Positions 51,118 to 60,001 of a stretch of 64,000 nt of DNA are shown one piece after another. The translations under genes were made by a program, and so were the position numbers. Numbering within the stretch: position 1 is the first letter of the stretch; each line of letters starts with the position of its first letter. Source of the stretch: DASYXZ01 sp035946625 (GTDB lineage: Bacteria > Acidobacteriota > Terriglobia > UBA7540); assembly GCA_035946625.1 (NCBI GenBank), contig DASYZE010000058.1, forward strand, positions 124,001 through 188,000, written 5' to 3'. A model generated the notes under the pieces. It was given only the letters and a program-made list of their open reading frames with translations, was not told where the DNA came from and did not search any database.

Positions 51118-51627
51118 CTAAATCGGCACTCCCGGGAAGCACAGCCCAAAGCGCGCGGTGAGGCTCGGCACGCTGCCAGGATCCATCTCCAACCCATATC
51201 GTTCGCACAGCCTGCCGAGGGTCTGCGCGTCGGTCTTCGCCACGCCTCCCAGGTCGACCAGCTCGCGGAAGAACAGCTCGAAGCCGGCCGGGGAGATAAT
51301 CTCGAGGATGCGCGCCGGGCGATCGCCGGCGTTCCAAAAAGTGTGCCACTGGTTTCGAGGCTTAAAGATGAGATCTCCCGGCTTGCCGACCCGCACTTCC
51401 CCGCCCAGCAGCGCACCCACTTCGCCCTCCAAGACAAAGCTGTACTCATCCTCGCGCGCGTGGCGGTGCAGCGGGGCCGCCAGCGCACGAGCCGACATCG
51501 GGTGCTCCACCAGCGAGAACCCCCCGCCTGACTCCGCCCCGTCGATCATGAACCGCACCCCGATACTTCCCAGGAATCCGGCCCTCCCATCTTTTGGTCC
51601 CAGCACCTTCACTGCTACGGCTTCCAT
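51118..51627 (-). CDS. Cytoplasmic cupin-domain protein
   Basis: A 169-residue cupin of the double-stranded beta-helix type. Cupin motif 1 is PLHRHAREDEYSFVLEGEV and motif 2 is GDLIFKPRNQWHTFWN. It diverges from a TetR-type regulator gene with 88 nt between the two starts, which suggests it is the target of that regulator. No signal peptide. Such small cupins often act as isomerases, dioxygenases or sensor proteins; the function here is unknown. Confidence 0.8.
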   Translation of the reverse strand: MEAVAVKVLGPKDGRAGFLGSIGVRFMIDGAESGGGFSLVEHPMSARALAAPLHRHAREDEYSFVLEGEVGALLGGEVRVGKPGDLIFKPRNQWHTFWNAGDRPARILEIISPAGFELFFRELVDLGGVAKTDAQTLGRLCERYGLEMDPGSVPSLTARFGLCFPGVPI

Positions 51628-51647
51628 TGTTGCCTACTTTCAGGCTA

Positions 51648-51655
51648 CACTAGTG
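51648..51655. promoter_or_regulatory. Possible TetR operator in the divergent promoter region
   Basis: CACTAGTG is a perfect 8-bp palindrome in the gap between the divergent cupin and TetR genes. Position fits an operator but the site is short, so this is weak. Confidence 0.3.
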
Positions 51656-51715
51656 ACCTGCGAAATATACCCGAACGATCTTCGCGTGTCAATATTAAAA
51701 AGACAGGTGTGACCG

Positions 51716-52309
51716 ATGAAAAAAAGGCTCTATCGAATGACCAAGCGGGCGGAATTGGAGAAACAGACGCGGCAGCGCATTACCGAGAGCGCGGTCAAGC
51801 TCCACGGAACCGTGGGCCCTTCGCGGACTTCGATCTGGGCGATTGCCGAACATGCGGGCGTGCGCCGATCGACCGTCTACCGCCACTTCCCCGACGAGGC
51901 GGCTTTGTTTGCGGCCTGCACCTCGCACTGGATGGCGGCAAACCCTTTACCCGATCTCGGCCGCTGGGCGGCCGTCGGCGATGCGGACGAGCGCCTTCGA
52001 TTGGCGTTGACGGAACTTTACGCCTTCTACCGGCGCACTGAGCGGATGATGATCAACATCCTGCGCGATGAAGAGATTATGCCCATGGTCAGGAAAAAGC
52101 TGGGCGGTTATCGCCGGTATCTGGTCGCTGCACGCGAGACGCTGAGGCGAGGCCGAAGATTGAGGCTGCGCGCCCGCCGACGCGTCCCCGCTGCTCTTGG
52201 CCACGCCCTTGCCTTCCCGGTGTGGCACTCTCTGACCCACGAACAAGGGCTCGATGACGCTGAGTGCGCTGACCTGATGCGTCTTCTGGTTGCTGAAGCC
52301 AGCAGGTGA
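51716..52309 (+). CDS. TetR/AcrR-family transcriptional regulator
   Basis: A 197-residue regulator. The DNA-binding domain is clear: QRITESAVKLHGTVGPSRTSIWAIAEHAGVRRSTVYRHFPDEAALFAAC. The C-terminal ligand-binding domain (ERLRLALTELYAFYRRTERM onward) is helical and Arg-rich near its end (RRGRRLRLRARRR). It likely represses itself and the divergent cupin gene. The ligand is unknown. Confidence 0.87.
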   Translation: MKKRLYRMTKRAELEKQTRQRITESAVKLHGTVGPSRTSIWAIAEHAGVRRSTVYRHFPDEAALFAACTSHWMAANPLPDLGRWAAVGDADERLRLALTELYAFYRRTERMMINILRDEEIMPMVRKKLGGYRRYLVAARETLRRGRRLRLRARRRVPAALGHALAFPVWHSLTHEQGLDDAECADLMRLLVAEASR

Positions 52310-52430
52310 GTCGAGCCTACGGAGCATGCAAAATGGGCGGTCCGCGCACTGGTCAGCAATCAACGAACCTGATGCAGGCAAGCCCAAAGCGCCTTGTCCG
52401 TCCTCGTCCCTCCCTCCCGCTTGCGTTGAC
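52310..52430. other. Intergenic region, no feature
   Basis: 121 nt between the convergent TetR and isomerase genes. I see no terminator of note. Confidence 0.3.
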
Positions 52431-53324
52431 CTAACTCTCCAGCGCCTTGCGGCAATAGTCGTAGCACTTCTTGACTTCGGCGACCGTGTCCAGGCCCTTG
52501 ATGGTCTCGCCGTATTCGTACTCGATGTTGGCGGGAATCTTCCAGTGCTTGTCGCGCAGCAAGTGCAGCACCTCCACGATGGGGGTCTCCCCCTGGCCGA
52601 AGGGCAGGTTGGCCCCGTGATTCTTTTTTCGGTCCTTGATGTGCAACGTGACGATATGCTCGTGCTGTTCGCGGAGATAGGCCACAGCATCGCCGCCCGC
52701 GGCGGTGAAGTGGCCGATGTCCAGGTTGATGCCGATATATTTTGACGCGCCTTTCATGGCGCGGGCAAAAGTGTCGGGGGTGGAAAACTCGTCCGGGTCT
52801 TTGGTGTTGTCGTGCCCGTGGAAGCCCACCATGATCTTATATTTCTGCGCGTACTGGTCCACGCGCGGGGCTACGCTCACTTGCGATGAGGCGGTGATGT
52901 ACTTAACGCCCAGCGCCCGCGCCATCTGGAAGCCACGGTCGATTTCTTCGTCAGTCATGCGCTTGTTGAAGCTGTAGTTGTAGGCGTAGAGCAGAATCCC
53001 CGCGTTGTCGAACTGGGTTCGGATTTCATGCCAGTGGCTGAGCGGCGTTTCCAGGCGCCATTTCTTTAGCGCCTCGCCATATACACCCTTGGGATCGGTG
53101 TGCCCGGTAAAGAGCTCGCATTCGCCCAGACCCACTTCCTGAAACGCCGCAATGCATTCGTCCAGCCCGCGGTCACGAAACGAATAACTTTGCGCGCCAA
53201 TCTGCACGCCGCGCACCACCGAATTTATCTTCTTGGCCCCCTGCGCCAGCTTGCTAGCGGCGAGCCACGCGGCGCCTCCCCCAACCATCAGCTTCCCCGC
53301 CTCACGCCGTGAAATTAAAGACAT
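52431..53324 (-). CDS. Tat-exported sugar phosphate isomerase/epimerase-like TIM-barrel protein
   Basis: A 297-residue xylose-isomerase-like barrel with a Tat-type signal (MSLISRREAGKLMVGGGAAWLAASKL). The metal-site features fit the family: IMVGFHGHDN, IGINLDIGHFTAAGG, and IVTLHIKDRK, ending with ANIEYEYGE. ATG 53324 has AGGAGG five bases upstream, which settles the start; the frame is open to 53414. It is a distant relative of the gene at 15.1 kb. The substrate is unknown. Confidence 0.84.
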   Translation of the reverse strand: MSLISRREAGKLMVGGGAAWLAASKLAQGAKKINSVVRGVQIGAQSYSFRDRGLDECIAAFQEVGLGECELFTGHTDPKGVYGEALKKWRLETPLSHWHEIRTQFDNAGILLYAYNYSFNKRMTDEEIDRGFQMARALGVKYITASSQVSVAPRVDQYAQKYKIMVGFHGHDNTKDPDEFSTPDTFARAMKGASKYIGINLDIGHFTAAGGDAVAYLREQHEHIVTLHIKDRKKNHGANLPFGQGETPIVEVLHLLRDKHWKIPANIEYEYGETIKGLDTVAEVKKCYDYCRKALES

Positions 53325-53511
53325 AAATCCTCCTTGGCGACCCTTCATAAGGGCTTTGTGGAATTGCGCGGCAAGTATAGACCTCCTATGGGCTTGCTTC
53401 AAGTTTAAGCGCATTTTTGTGGGCGCTTAGACGAGGTCCTGTTACATAATTGCCCGAGCGCATAAGTTGAAAGGCAACAGCATTTCGTTCTAAGTTTTGC
53501 GGGAAGAGTCC

Positions 53512-54093
53512 ATGATGCGAAAAATCATCGCTTACATTGCAATAAGTGCAGACGGCTTCATCGCGCGCCCGGATGGCGACGTCGCGTGGCTGGACCGGCC
53601 AACGACAGCCGGGGACTACGGGATGGGCGACTTCTACAAGTCGATTGACACCGTTGTGATGGGCCGGAAAACATATGACATCGCGCTGAAGTTCGGGCAG
53701 AAGTCTTATCCCGGAAAGAAAAACTATATCTTCTCCCGAAATCATCCCGCGGGCCGCACGCTGGATGTTGAATTTGTGAGGGATGGCGCGGACGAATTTG
53801 CTCGGCGGCTCCGAAGCGTCAGGGGGAAAAACATCTGGCTGGTGGGAGGAGCTGAACTCATCGCAGAGTTTCTCGACGCGGAGCAAATTGACGAGTTCAT
53901 CATGCACGTCATTCCCACGTTGATCGGCGAAGGCATTCCGCTGGTTCACCCCCGGCGCCGCTCAGTCCCGCTGGCGCTCGTCGCATGCAAAGCGTACCCT
54001 GATGGGGTCGTCGAGCTGCACTACGCGTGTGCGCGCCGAGCGCCTGCGCCGTATGCACGCATGAAAGGGGTGCGTCAGGGCCGCCGGCGCTGA
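53512..54093 (+). CDS. Dihydrofolate-reductase-family (RibD C-terminal) protein
   Basis: A 193-residue NADPH-dependent reductase of the DHFR/RibD-C superfamily: MRKIIAYIAISADGFIARPDGD, MGRKTYDIALKFG, and WLVGGAELIAEFLDAEQIDEFIMHVIP. The family reduces pteridine- or riboflavin-type substrates, but orphan members like this one have unknown substrates. The stop is 11 nt before rtcB, so the two are likely co-transcribed. The start is ATG 53512 or 53515. Confidence 0.82.
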   Translation: MMRKIIAYIAISADGFIARPDGDVAWLDRPTTAGDYGMGDFYKSIDTVVMGRKTYDIALKFGQKSYPGKKNYIFSRNHPAGRTLDVEFVRDGADEFARRLRSVRGKNIWLVGGAELIAEFLDAEQIDEFIMHVIPTLIGEGIPLVHPRRRSVPLALVACKAYPDGVVELHYACARRAPAPYARMKGVRQGRRR

Positions 54094-54104
54094 ACTTTAC
54101 GTCC

Positions 54105-55547
54105 ATGGAACTTCACCAACTCGAAAAAATCGATGATTACCGCTGGCGGGTGCCGCGCGGAACGAAAGACGGCATGTTGACCGACGCGGTGATTTACGCC
54201 GACGAGCGCCTGCTGCGCGACATCCTGCGCGACCAGTCCCTGGAGCAGGCCATCAACGTGGCCATGCTGCCCGGCATTGTGGGCTCGTCGTTGGCGATGC
54301 CGGACATTCACCAAGGGTACGGATTTCCCATCGGCGGCGTGGCCGCCACGCTGCCTGACGAAGGGGGAGTGGTCTCGCCCGGCGGAGTGGGTTTCGACAT
54401 CAATTGCGGCGTGCGATTGCTGCACAGCACGCTGACGCGTGAGCAAGCCGCTCCCAAAATGCGCGACTTGGTGAATCAACTTTTTCGCGACGTGCCTTCC
54501 GGCGCCGGTCGCGGCGGGCAGATCCGCGCCAGCTATCAGGACCTGAACCATGTCCTCGAAAGCGGGGTGGGCTGGATGGTGGAGCACGGTTACGGCCAAC
54601 CAGCGGACATTGCGGTGTGCGAGGAGAGCGGCGCCATGGACGGCGCCGACGCAGGCGCGGTGAGCGACCGCGCCAAAACCCGTGGCCTTCCGCAAATCGG
54701 AACGCTCGGCTCCGGCAATCATTTCCTGGAAGTTCAGTACGTGGAAAAAATATTCGAGCCGGAAGTCGCGCGCGTGTTGGGCATTTACGAAAACGAAATT
54801 GTGGTGCTCATCCACTCCGGCTCGCGCGGCCTCGGCCACCAAGTGTGTACGGACTACCTGCGCGATATGGACGAAGGCATGCGCCGCTATGGCATCAACC
54901 TGCCCGACCGCCAACTGGCGTGCGTGCCCGTGCATTCCAAGGAAGGCCAGGCCTATCTCGGAGCGATGCGGGCCGCGGCCAATTTTGCCTGGGCCAATCG
55001 CCAGGGCATCACGCATTTCACCCGTCAGGCTTTCAAGCGCATCTTTGGAGAGAAGGAAGACCTGCGTGTGATCTACGACGTTTGCCACAACATCGCCAAG
55101 CTGGAGCGCCACCAAGTAGGCGGACGCGACCGCAAAGTGATGGTCCATCGCAAGGGCGCCACCCGCGCTTTCCCCGCGGGGCGCCCCGAAGTTCCCGAGG
55201 TGTACAAATCCTGCGGCCAGCCCGTGCTGATTCCCGGATCGATGGGCACGGCCTCTTACGTTCTGGTGGGAGCGCAGGGCGCCATGGACCAAACCTTCGG
55301 TACCACCTGCCATGGCGCCGGCCGGGTGATGAGCCGCACCGCCGCGCGCAAATCCGCGTTTGCGGAAAACGCCAAACAGCGGCTGGAAGACCAGGGCATC
55401 ATCGTGCGCTCGGAATCGCGCGACGGCATTACCGAGGAAATTCCCGAAGCCTATAAGGATGTAGACGCGGTGATCAACGTCGTCCACAACGCCGGCCTGG
55501 CAAAACGCGTGGCGCGCTTGAAGCCGATGGGGGTCATCAAGGGGTGA
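54105..55547 (+). CDS. rtcB: RNA 3'-phosphate/2',3'-cyclic phosphate-5'-OH ligase RtcB
   Basis: Joins 2',3'-cyclic-phosphate or 3'-phosphate RNA ends to 5'-OH ends with GTP and Mn(II), in RNA repair. The 480-residue chain has the metal and guanylate sites: GGVGFDINCGVRLL with Cys, GTLGSGNHFLEVQ, LIHSGSRGLGHQ, CHNIAKLE, and the catalytic His in TTCHGAGRVMSR. ATG 54105 fits the start. The archease gene is 5 kb upstream on the same strand; the two are not in one operon. Confidence 0.93.
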   Translation: MELHQLEKIDDYRWRVPRGTKDGMLTDAVIYADERLLRDILRDQSLEQAINVAMLPGIVGSSLAMPDIHQGYGFPIGGVAATLPDEGGVVSPGGVGFDINCGVRLLHSTLTREQAAPKMRDLVNQLFRDVPSGAGRGGQIRASYQDLNHVLESGVGWMVEHGYGQPADIAVCEESGAMDGADAGAVSDRAKTRGLPQIGTLGSGNHFLEVQYVEKIFEPEVARVLGIYENEIVVLIHSGSRGLGHQVCTDYLRDMDEGMRRYGINLPDRQLACVPVHSKEGQAYLGAMRAAANFAWANRQGITHFTRQAFKRIFGEKEDLRVIYDVCHNIAKLERHQVGGRDRKVMVHRKGATRAFPAGRPEVPEVYKSCGQPVLIPGSMGTASYVLVGAQGAMDQTFGTTCHGAGRVMSRTAARKSAFAENAKQRLEDQGIIVRSESRDGITEEIPEAYKDVDAVINVVHNAGLAKRVARLKPMGVIKG

Positions 55548-55627
55548 GAGCAACGGATGGATTTGCTTGTCTGAATACACAAAACGCTACACAATCGATT
55601 GTGGAACGATATGAGGTATAAGAACCA

Positions 55628-55894
55628 ATGAAGATCATCCAGGTGCCCATGGACGACAAGCTGCTCCGGGAGATGAACCGAAAAGCAAAGGCCTCTCGCT
55701 CTTCGCGCGCCGCCTTGATCCGGAAGGCTTGCGAGGATTTTATCCGGAAGCTTGAAGAAGTAGAGTTGGACCGGCAATACGTCGGTGGCTATCATAAAAA
55801 GCCGGAAGATCCCGCTTGGGGAAGAATAGGCTCCCGGTTGGCGGCTGAGGTTTGGCCGCGCGAGGATTGGGAGGGGTGGGATGAAAAGGGGTGA
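55628..55894 (+). CDS. Ribbon-helix-helix antitoxin of second toxin-antitoxin pair
   Basis: An 88-residue antitoxin. Residues 3-45 (IIQVPMDDKLLREMNRKAKASRSSRAALIRKACEDFIRKLEE) form a CopG/MetJ-like ribbon-helix-helix. The rest (GYHKKPEDPAWGRIGSRLAAEVWPREDW) would contact the toxin. It overlaps the toxin gene by 14 nt. Confidence 0.82.
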   Translation: MKIIQVPMDDKLLREMNRKAKASRSSRAALIRKACEDFIRKLEEVELDRQYVGGYHKKPEDPAWGRIGSRLAAEVWPREDWEGWDEKG

Positions 55895-56195
55895 GGTCTG
55901 GTGGGCGAACGTCAATAAACCCGTCGGGAGGCGACCGGTTGTCTTGCTGAGCCGCGACGCCGCTTATGCTGTTCGCGAATCGGTCACAGTTGCGCCCGTC
56001 ACTCGAACAATCCACGATGTCCCGGTAGAGGTTCGGTTGGGTCGGTCCGACGGCCTGCCCACGGAGTGTGTGGCGAACCTGGACAGCATCTTAACCGTTT
56101 CCAAGACAGATTTAGATCGCGTCCTGACGACTCTTCTTCCCGCAAAAATGCCCCCTGTTGATCAAGCCATCAAGTTCGCGCTTAATCTCCATTAG
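55881..56195 (+). CDS. MazF/PemK-type toxin of second pair
   Basis: A 104-residue endoribonuclease toxin: MKRGEVWWANVNKPVGRRPVVLLSRDAAYAV, then VAPVTRTIHDVPVEVRLG, then ANLDSILTVSKTDL. It differs in sequence from the pair at 28.2 kb, so the two are not recent copies. Confidence 0.87.
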   Translation: MKRGEVWWANVNKPVGRRPVVLLSRDAAYAVRESVTVAPVTRTIHDVPVEVRLGRSDGLPTECVANLDSILTVSKTDLDRVLTTLLPAKMPPVDQAIKFALNLH

Positions 56196-56206
56196 GCCCA
56201 AAACAG

Positions 56207-56226
56207 GAACCCGGATGGGTTCAATT
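56207..56226 (+). terminator. Weak hairpin after the toxin gene
   Basis: GAACCC-GGAT-GGGTTC followed by AATTT, 11 nt past the toxin stop and 18 nt before the convergent bacterioferritin stop. Confidence 0.35.
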
Positions 56227-56243
56227 TGACATCCGCGGAATGG

Positions 56244-56729
56244 CTATTCTCCTTCTTTTTCCTCCCCCATTTGTTCGATGAGGTAATTCTCCAGCCCCAG
56301 GTCCTTGATCAGGCTGAGTTGCGTTTCCAGGAAGTCCACGTGCCCTTCCTCGTCCTGGAGGATCACCTTCAGCAGGTCGGCGGTGGCGTTGTCTCCAGCT
56401 TTGATGCAGGCGGCGATGGCGTGGTTATAGTCCTCCACGGCGCCCACTTCCAGATCCAAATCGTTCTGCAATTGCTGCTTCACGTCTTTCCCAATGTTCA
56501 GTTTGGGAATGTCGGCCACGTTGGGCGCACCTTCGAGAAACAGTATGCGCTCGGTGAGAATTTCGGCGTGCTTCATTTCGCCGATGGATTGCTTCTTGAT
56601 GAAGTCGCTCAGGCGGGTGTAGCCCCAGTTCTCACACATTTCGGCGTGAATAAAATACTGGAGGATGGCGCCCAATTCCTCTTTCAATGCTTTGGACAGT
56701 GCCACAATCACTTCGGGTTTGCCTTTCAT
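56244..56729 (-). CDS. bfr: Bacterioferritin
   Basis: A 161-residue iron-storage protein forming a 24-mer cage. Ferroxidase ligands are visible: Glu in SKALKEELGAILQYF, Glu and His in SIGEMKHAEILTE (with the heme-binding Met between them), Glu near DLEVGAVEDYNHAI, and Glu and His in LQDEEGHVDFLE. The Met ligand and size separate it from Dps and FtnA. It starts at ATG 56729. Confidence 0.9.
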   Translation of the reverse strand: MKGKPEVIVALSKALKEELGAILQYFIHAEMCENWGYTRLSDFIKKQSIGEMKHAEILTERILFLEGAPNVADIPKLNIGKDVKQQLQNDLDLEVGAVEDYNHAIAACIKAGDNATADLLKVILQDEEGHVDFLETQLSLIKDLGLENYLIEQMGEEKEGE

Positions 56730-56827
56730 ATTTATTATTCTCCTCGATTCTTAAAGCCTAACTCATTTTAAATGAGACTTCCAGAAAACAAACCGCGCAT
56801 GCGGGGCGCGCCGGTATGGGCCTGGGC

Positions 56828-57820
56828 TCAGTTGCCCGCACGCATGTCCGCGCTCTCATGTTTTTCACGCACGTGGGCGATGAGGCTACGGACACTGTTG
56901 GCCAACAAGACCACTTCACCCTCCCCCTTCAGGTCAAATTCGATCTCATAATTGCCCGCCGTGGCATGATCCACGGCTTCTTTGAGGTCCATCAAAGGTT
57001 TCACCACCTGGCGCGGCAGAATAAAACTGGCCAGGACGCTCAGGATGAACGTAATGGCAGAAACAATGATGAGCACCCATTCGGCCCGCCGCATCAGCAG
57101 GCGCGCTTCCTGATGGTCGCGCACCACCCGGTTCCAGTTGCGAGCTTCGAGGTCGCTCGCGAGTTTGCGCACCTGGGTGCTCGTAGATTGCAGGTCCGCA
57201 GTGGCGTGACGCAGGGCGGGGTCCTCGGCTTCCAGCGTGCCCGCAATCTGTAGGTCGAATGAGCCCACTTGCTCACGAAGGTCGTCGATCAGGCGGCTGC
57301 GGCTCTCACGCCGGTCATGCTTGAGAAGGTCGTCGAGATTTCTTTCATAGGCCAGAACCACGTTTTGGATTCGGCTCATGGGCGCATGGCCGGGCTGGCC
57401 CATGCGCGCCACCGCCTCTTCCAACCGCGCGCGGTGGATCTTCACCTGGTCGTCCATCTTCTGAAAGGTGGGCCGATCTGCAGGTTGGAGGTCGCGCATC
57501 GTTCCGATCAGTTGTTCCAGGTCCGCCAGGGCCTGTCGATTTGACTGGAGTTTACCGGGATCGTGCGACAGGAAGTAGTCCTGCTCGTCGCGTTGGGCGT
57601 CCAACATTTTGTTGGCGACCGATTCCGCCATGGTGGCCACCGGGGCATCCACGTTCACAATGCGGTCCACAATCCACCCCATGGTAAACAGGTAATAAAT
57701 CGCCAAAAAAATAACGGGAACCAGAATGAGGCGGACTACCCCTAGGCTATAGGCAACGCGCCGCCGCAGAGAAACGCCGCGGGCGAACACCTTGAAAGGT
57801 TTTCGGACTCGCCATGCCAT
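56828..57820 (-). CDS. Membrane sensor with four-helix bundle and HAMP, no output domain
   Basis: A 330-residue protein. TM1 is SLGVVRLILVPVIFLAIYYLFTMG, then about 210 residues of mostly helical periplasmic domain (four-helix-bundle type), TM2 (VLIIVSAITFILSVLASFILP) and a HAMP-like segment (RQVVKPLMDLKEAVDHATAGNYEIEFDLKGEGEVVLLANSVRSLI). No kinase, cyclase or methyl-accepting domain follows. It could act with a separate partner, or be a truncated chemoreceptor. Confidence 0.72.
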   Translation of the reverse strand: MAWRVRKPFKVFARGVSLRRRVAYSLGVVRLILVPVIFLAIYYLFTMGWIVDRIVNVDAPVATMAESVANKMLDAQRDEQDYFLSHDPGKLQSNRQALADLEQLIGTMRDLQPADRPTFQKMDDQVKIHRARLEEAVARMGQPGHAPMSRIQNVVLAYERNLDDLLKHDRRESRSRLIDDLREQVGSFDLQIAGTLEAEDPALRHATADLQSTSTQVRKLASDLEARNWNRVVRDHQEARLLMRRAEWVLIIVSAITFILSVLASFILPRQVVKPLMDLKEAVDHATAGNYEIEFDLKGEGEVVLLANSVRSLIAHVREKHESADMRAGN

Positions 57821-58089
57821 TGGTCAGACCCTCCTTGAGGAACCCGTGAAGTCGTCCTCTCACCAAGATCGGGCCCTGCCGGGTCAATTGGTATTCGTGG
57901 GTGAATAATACCGCAAAATGTCGAATGGAGGGATGATTTCCGCAACCTCCAGTTGTAACATCTATTATATGTCAACTCAGCTTCGGCCCTCGAATTCAAG
58001 CACAGTTGGACGCCGCGGAGGGAACTATTTCCGGCCGGGCAACGTAGATACGATCAGAAGGAAGCCAAACTACCACGGGAGGTCCCATT

Positions 58090-58422
58090 ATGTTTTGCCC
58101 CAAATGCGGAAGAGAACACACGGAGAAGGTGAACTTTTGCTGCCAGTGCGGAACCCGGTTGTCCGGCCCCCCGACGCCTCCGAAAAGGCTCACCCGGTCC
58201 ATAGACGATAAGAAGATCGCCGGAGTGTGCGGCGGCCTGGCGGAATACTTGGATTTGGACCCAACCCTGGTGCGCATAGTCTGGGTGATGCTGGCCCTCT
58301 TCGTCGGCTGGGGTGTGCTGGGTTATTTGATCGCATGGATGGTCTTGCCGGAGCAGCCGCAGCCCCTGGCGTCCACCACCCTGGCGTCTTCGGCGTCTCC
58401 GCAAGCTTCCCCCAGCCGTTAG
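58090..58422 (+). CDS. PspC-domain protein with N-terminal zinc ribbon
   Basis: A 110-residue protein. The zinc ribbon is MFCPKCGREHTEKVNFCCQCG with two C-X2-C pairs. A PspC domain (RSIDDKKIAGVCGGLAEYLDLDPTLVRIVWV) follows, with a transmembrane stretch (MLALFVGWGVLGYLIAWMVL), then a Ser/Ala-rich tail. PspC proteins take part in envelope stress sensing in other bacteria, but here no pspA or pspB gene is nearby. GGGAGG lies upstream of ATG 58090. Confidence 0.85.
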   Translation: MFCPKCGREHTEKVNFCCQCGTRLSGPPTPPKRLTRSIDDKKIAGVCGGLAEYLDLDPTLVRIVWVMLALFVGWGVLGYLIAWMVLPEQPQPLASTTLASSASPQASPSR

Positions 58423-58738
58423 GGTGGCGCAGGCTAAATGGTCGTCAGGATCAAGTGGGGGTATGCCCGTTTCTGCCGCCAATGCAAGCCCCCACAGGTG
58501 CTTTTTTCCGTACGGAGAATTGCGTCTTTTTCGAATTTCGAAGTCGTCATAAATCCATTTTGAATCCGCCGAGACCACTCCGCAATTTAGAGACCACGGA
58601 AAATTTAGGCGCGACAAAGTCCAAATTCTAGTGTATAACTACTTTCCCGAAAAAGACTTTTGGAATGTCGGATTTCATTTTCTCGACCAACAAAGATCTT
58701 GAGAGAGAATTATCAAAAATCCAATTTCTGGAGGACAA
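58423..58738. other. Intergenic region, no gene
   Basis: 316 nt between the PspC gene and the next small gene. I see no ORF with support. It is AT-richer than the coding DNA toward its end and probably holds the promoter of the downstream gene. Confidence 0.4.
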
Positions 58739-59050
58739 ATGAAGAAAACTTTGATTGCCGCCCTCGCTGCCGCCATCATGGTGGCAGCAGCCATCGTGAT
58801 TCCGACCAGGATTACAGCAAAAGCCCCTGCTAATCCCCCGGCCCCATCAGCCGCCCTTCCGGCCCAGGGAGGTAGAAATGAAGGACGCCACCCTCATATG
58901 ACCGCGGCCATCCAGTATCTCGAACAGGCCAAGGCCCAACTGAAACAAGCCCATCCCGCTTTTGCCGGTCATCGTCTCAGAGCGCTGCAGTCTACGAACG
59001 CAGCCCTGAAGGAATGCCACGAGGGGCTCGAGGCCAAGAGGAAGAAATAA
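58739..59050 (+). CDS. Small exported protein of unknown function
   Basis: A 103-residue protein with a signal peptide (MKKTLIAALAAAIMVAAAIVIP), a Pro/Ala-rich linker, and a helical C-terminal domain (MTAAIQYLEQAKAQLKQAHPAFAGHRLRALQSTNAALKECHEGL). Two regularly spaced helices with Ala/Leu/His faces suggest a helical hairpin. I do not recognise the family. GGAGGACAA precedes ATG 58739 at good spacing. Confidence 0.6.
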   Translation: MKKTLIAALAAAIMVAAAIVIPTRITAKAPANPPAPSAALPAQGGRNEGRHPHMTAAIQYLEQAKAQLKQAHPAFAGHRLRALQSTNAALKECHEGLEAKRKK

Positions 59051-59402
59051 CGAGTTTGTTTAACGCCGCGCTACTCTAGCGCGTCCGGATCATCGGCGGG
59101 GGAGTTGTGTCAACTCTCTACTCGCTACTGGTCCGCTTGCTGCTTCAAGTCAATTTTTCCTCGTGAGTCGCTTTGCCCACTCTTATCGCGGGGTGGGCTT
59201 GACAGTTACTGGGTTTGAAACCCGCAAAGCCGGCTTTGTCAAATCTTTCTTTCACGAACGCGTCGGTGTAAACAGTGCCAGAGCCGAGTCCGGCACGCCG
59301 ACGATCATGGCCGGAGGAAACCGTTTCATGAGGATCCCTCAGCCGCGCAGTTTTCCATCGCCTGCAATTGGACACGAGCATAGCGGCGGAATTCCGAGGC
59401 GG
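59051..59402. other. 352-nt region without a supported gene
   Basis: Two weak overlapping frames run here, but neither has a ribosome-binding site or family resemblance. It may be gene debris. Confidence 0.35.
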
Positions 59403-59864
59403 CTACGCGCCGTTCAGCAAGCGTCGGAGGGTGCCGGCCTGCCGGGGGTTATTGCGCAGGAGCAGTCGTCGGAGGCGTGCAAACTCGTCCCGGTCGATTT
59501 TCTGAATGGTGCCCCGCCCGCGCTGGGGGGTGAAAGCCAAAATGTGTTCGAGGTCCGGTTTGCGCCGCAGCGGATTTTCCAGGCGCACCGCCCTGCGCGG
59601 CGGGCAAAAGTCAATCAGAGAACCCATGCCAATGTCGCGGCCGTCGGAGGCAGCCAGCGCCACGCCCAATAATCGCTTGCGGTCCGTCTCATAGCAGAGA
59701 AACAGATCGCCACGCTTAACTTCCTCGCGCAGGTAGCGAAGGCTGGAGGCGCTATGGATCCATCCCTCGTTCGCCATCTCCACCGGACCGCGCGCTTTGG
59801 ACCGGAAATACTGGTCGAATTCCCAACCGCGCTTGGTATTGATCTTAAAAACCCAAACCTTCAT
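59403..59864 (-). CDS. EVE-domain protein
   Basis: A 153-residue protein that reads as one EVE domain, a PUA/YTH-like fold that binds modified nucleic acid bases: KVWVFKINTKRGW at the start, GDLFLCYETDRKRLLGVALAAS in the middle and IDFCPPRRAVRLENPLRRKPDLEHILAF toward the end. Stand-alone EVE proteins may recognise modified DNA or RNA bases and are often linked to defence. No restriction or other defence gene lies beside it; the serA gene is next. ATG 59864 begins the conserved part. Confidence 0.65.
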   Translation of the reverse strand: MKVWVFKINTKRGWEFDQYFRSKARGPVEMANEGWIHSASSLRYLREEVKRGDLFLCYETDRKRLLGVALAASDGRDIGMGSLIDFCPPRRAVRLENPLRRKPDLEHILAFTPQRGRGTIQKIDRDEFARLRRLLLRNNPRQAGTLRRLLNGA

Positions 59865-59874
59865 GGAGTGCAAC

Positions 59875-59975
59875 CGTCAGTTGTCCGTTGTTCTTTGCCC
59901 GTGGACCGCGAACCGTGGCGCGCTGATTCAATTGATTGGCCCCGTCCATTATTCCCAGCGACGGACCACTGACTT
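59875..59975. repeat. Short repeat-like intergenic sequence
   Basis: The stretch contains GTCAGTTGTCCGTTG and GGACCACTGACTTTGGACAAC, related to the units at 39911-39952, partly in opposite orientation. Confidence 0.45.
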
Positions 59976-60001
59976 TGGACAACCGATGTCTTGAGTGCCC
60001 A

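Noticed and set aside
54075..55580. Long open frame (501 aa) on the minus strand
   Set aside because: Antisense to rtcB, no recognisable domain.
59145..59381. Small minus-strand ORF in the gap before the EVE gene
   Set aside because: No ribosome-binding site, no recognisable fold and an overlapping frame of equal quality on the other strand.
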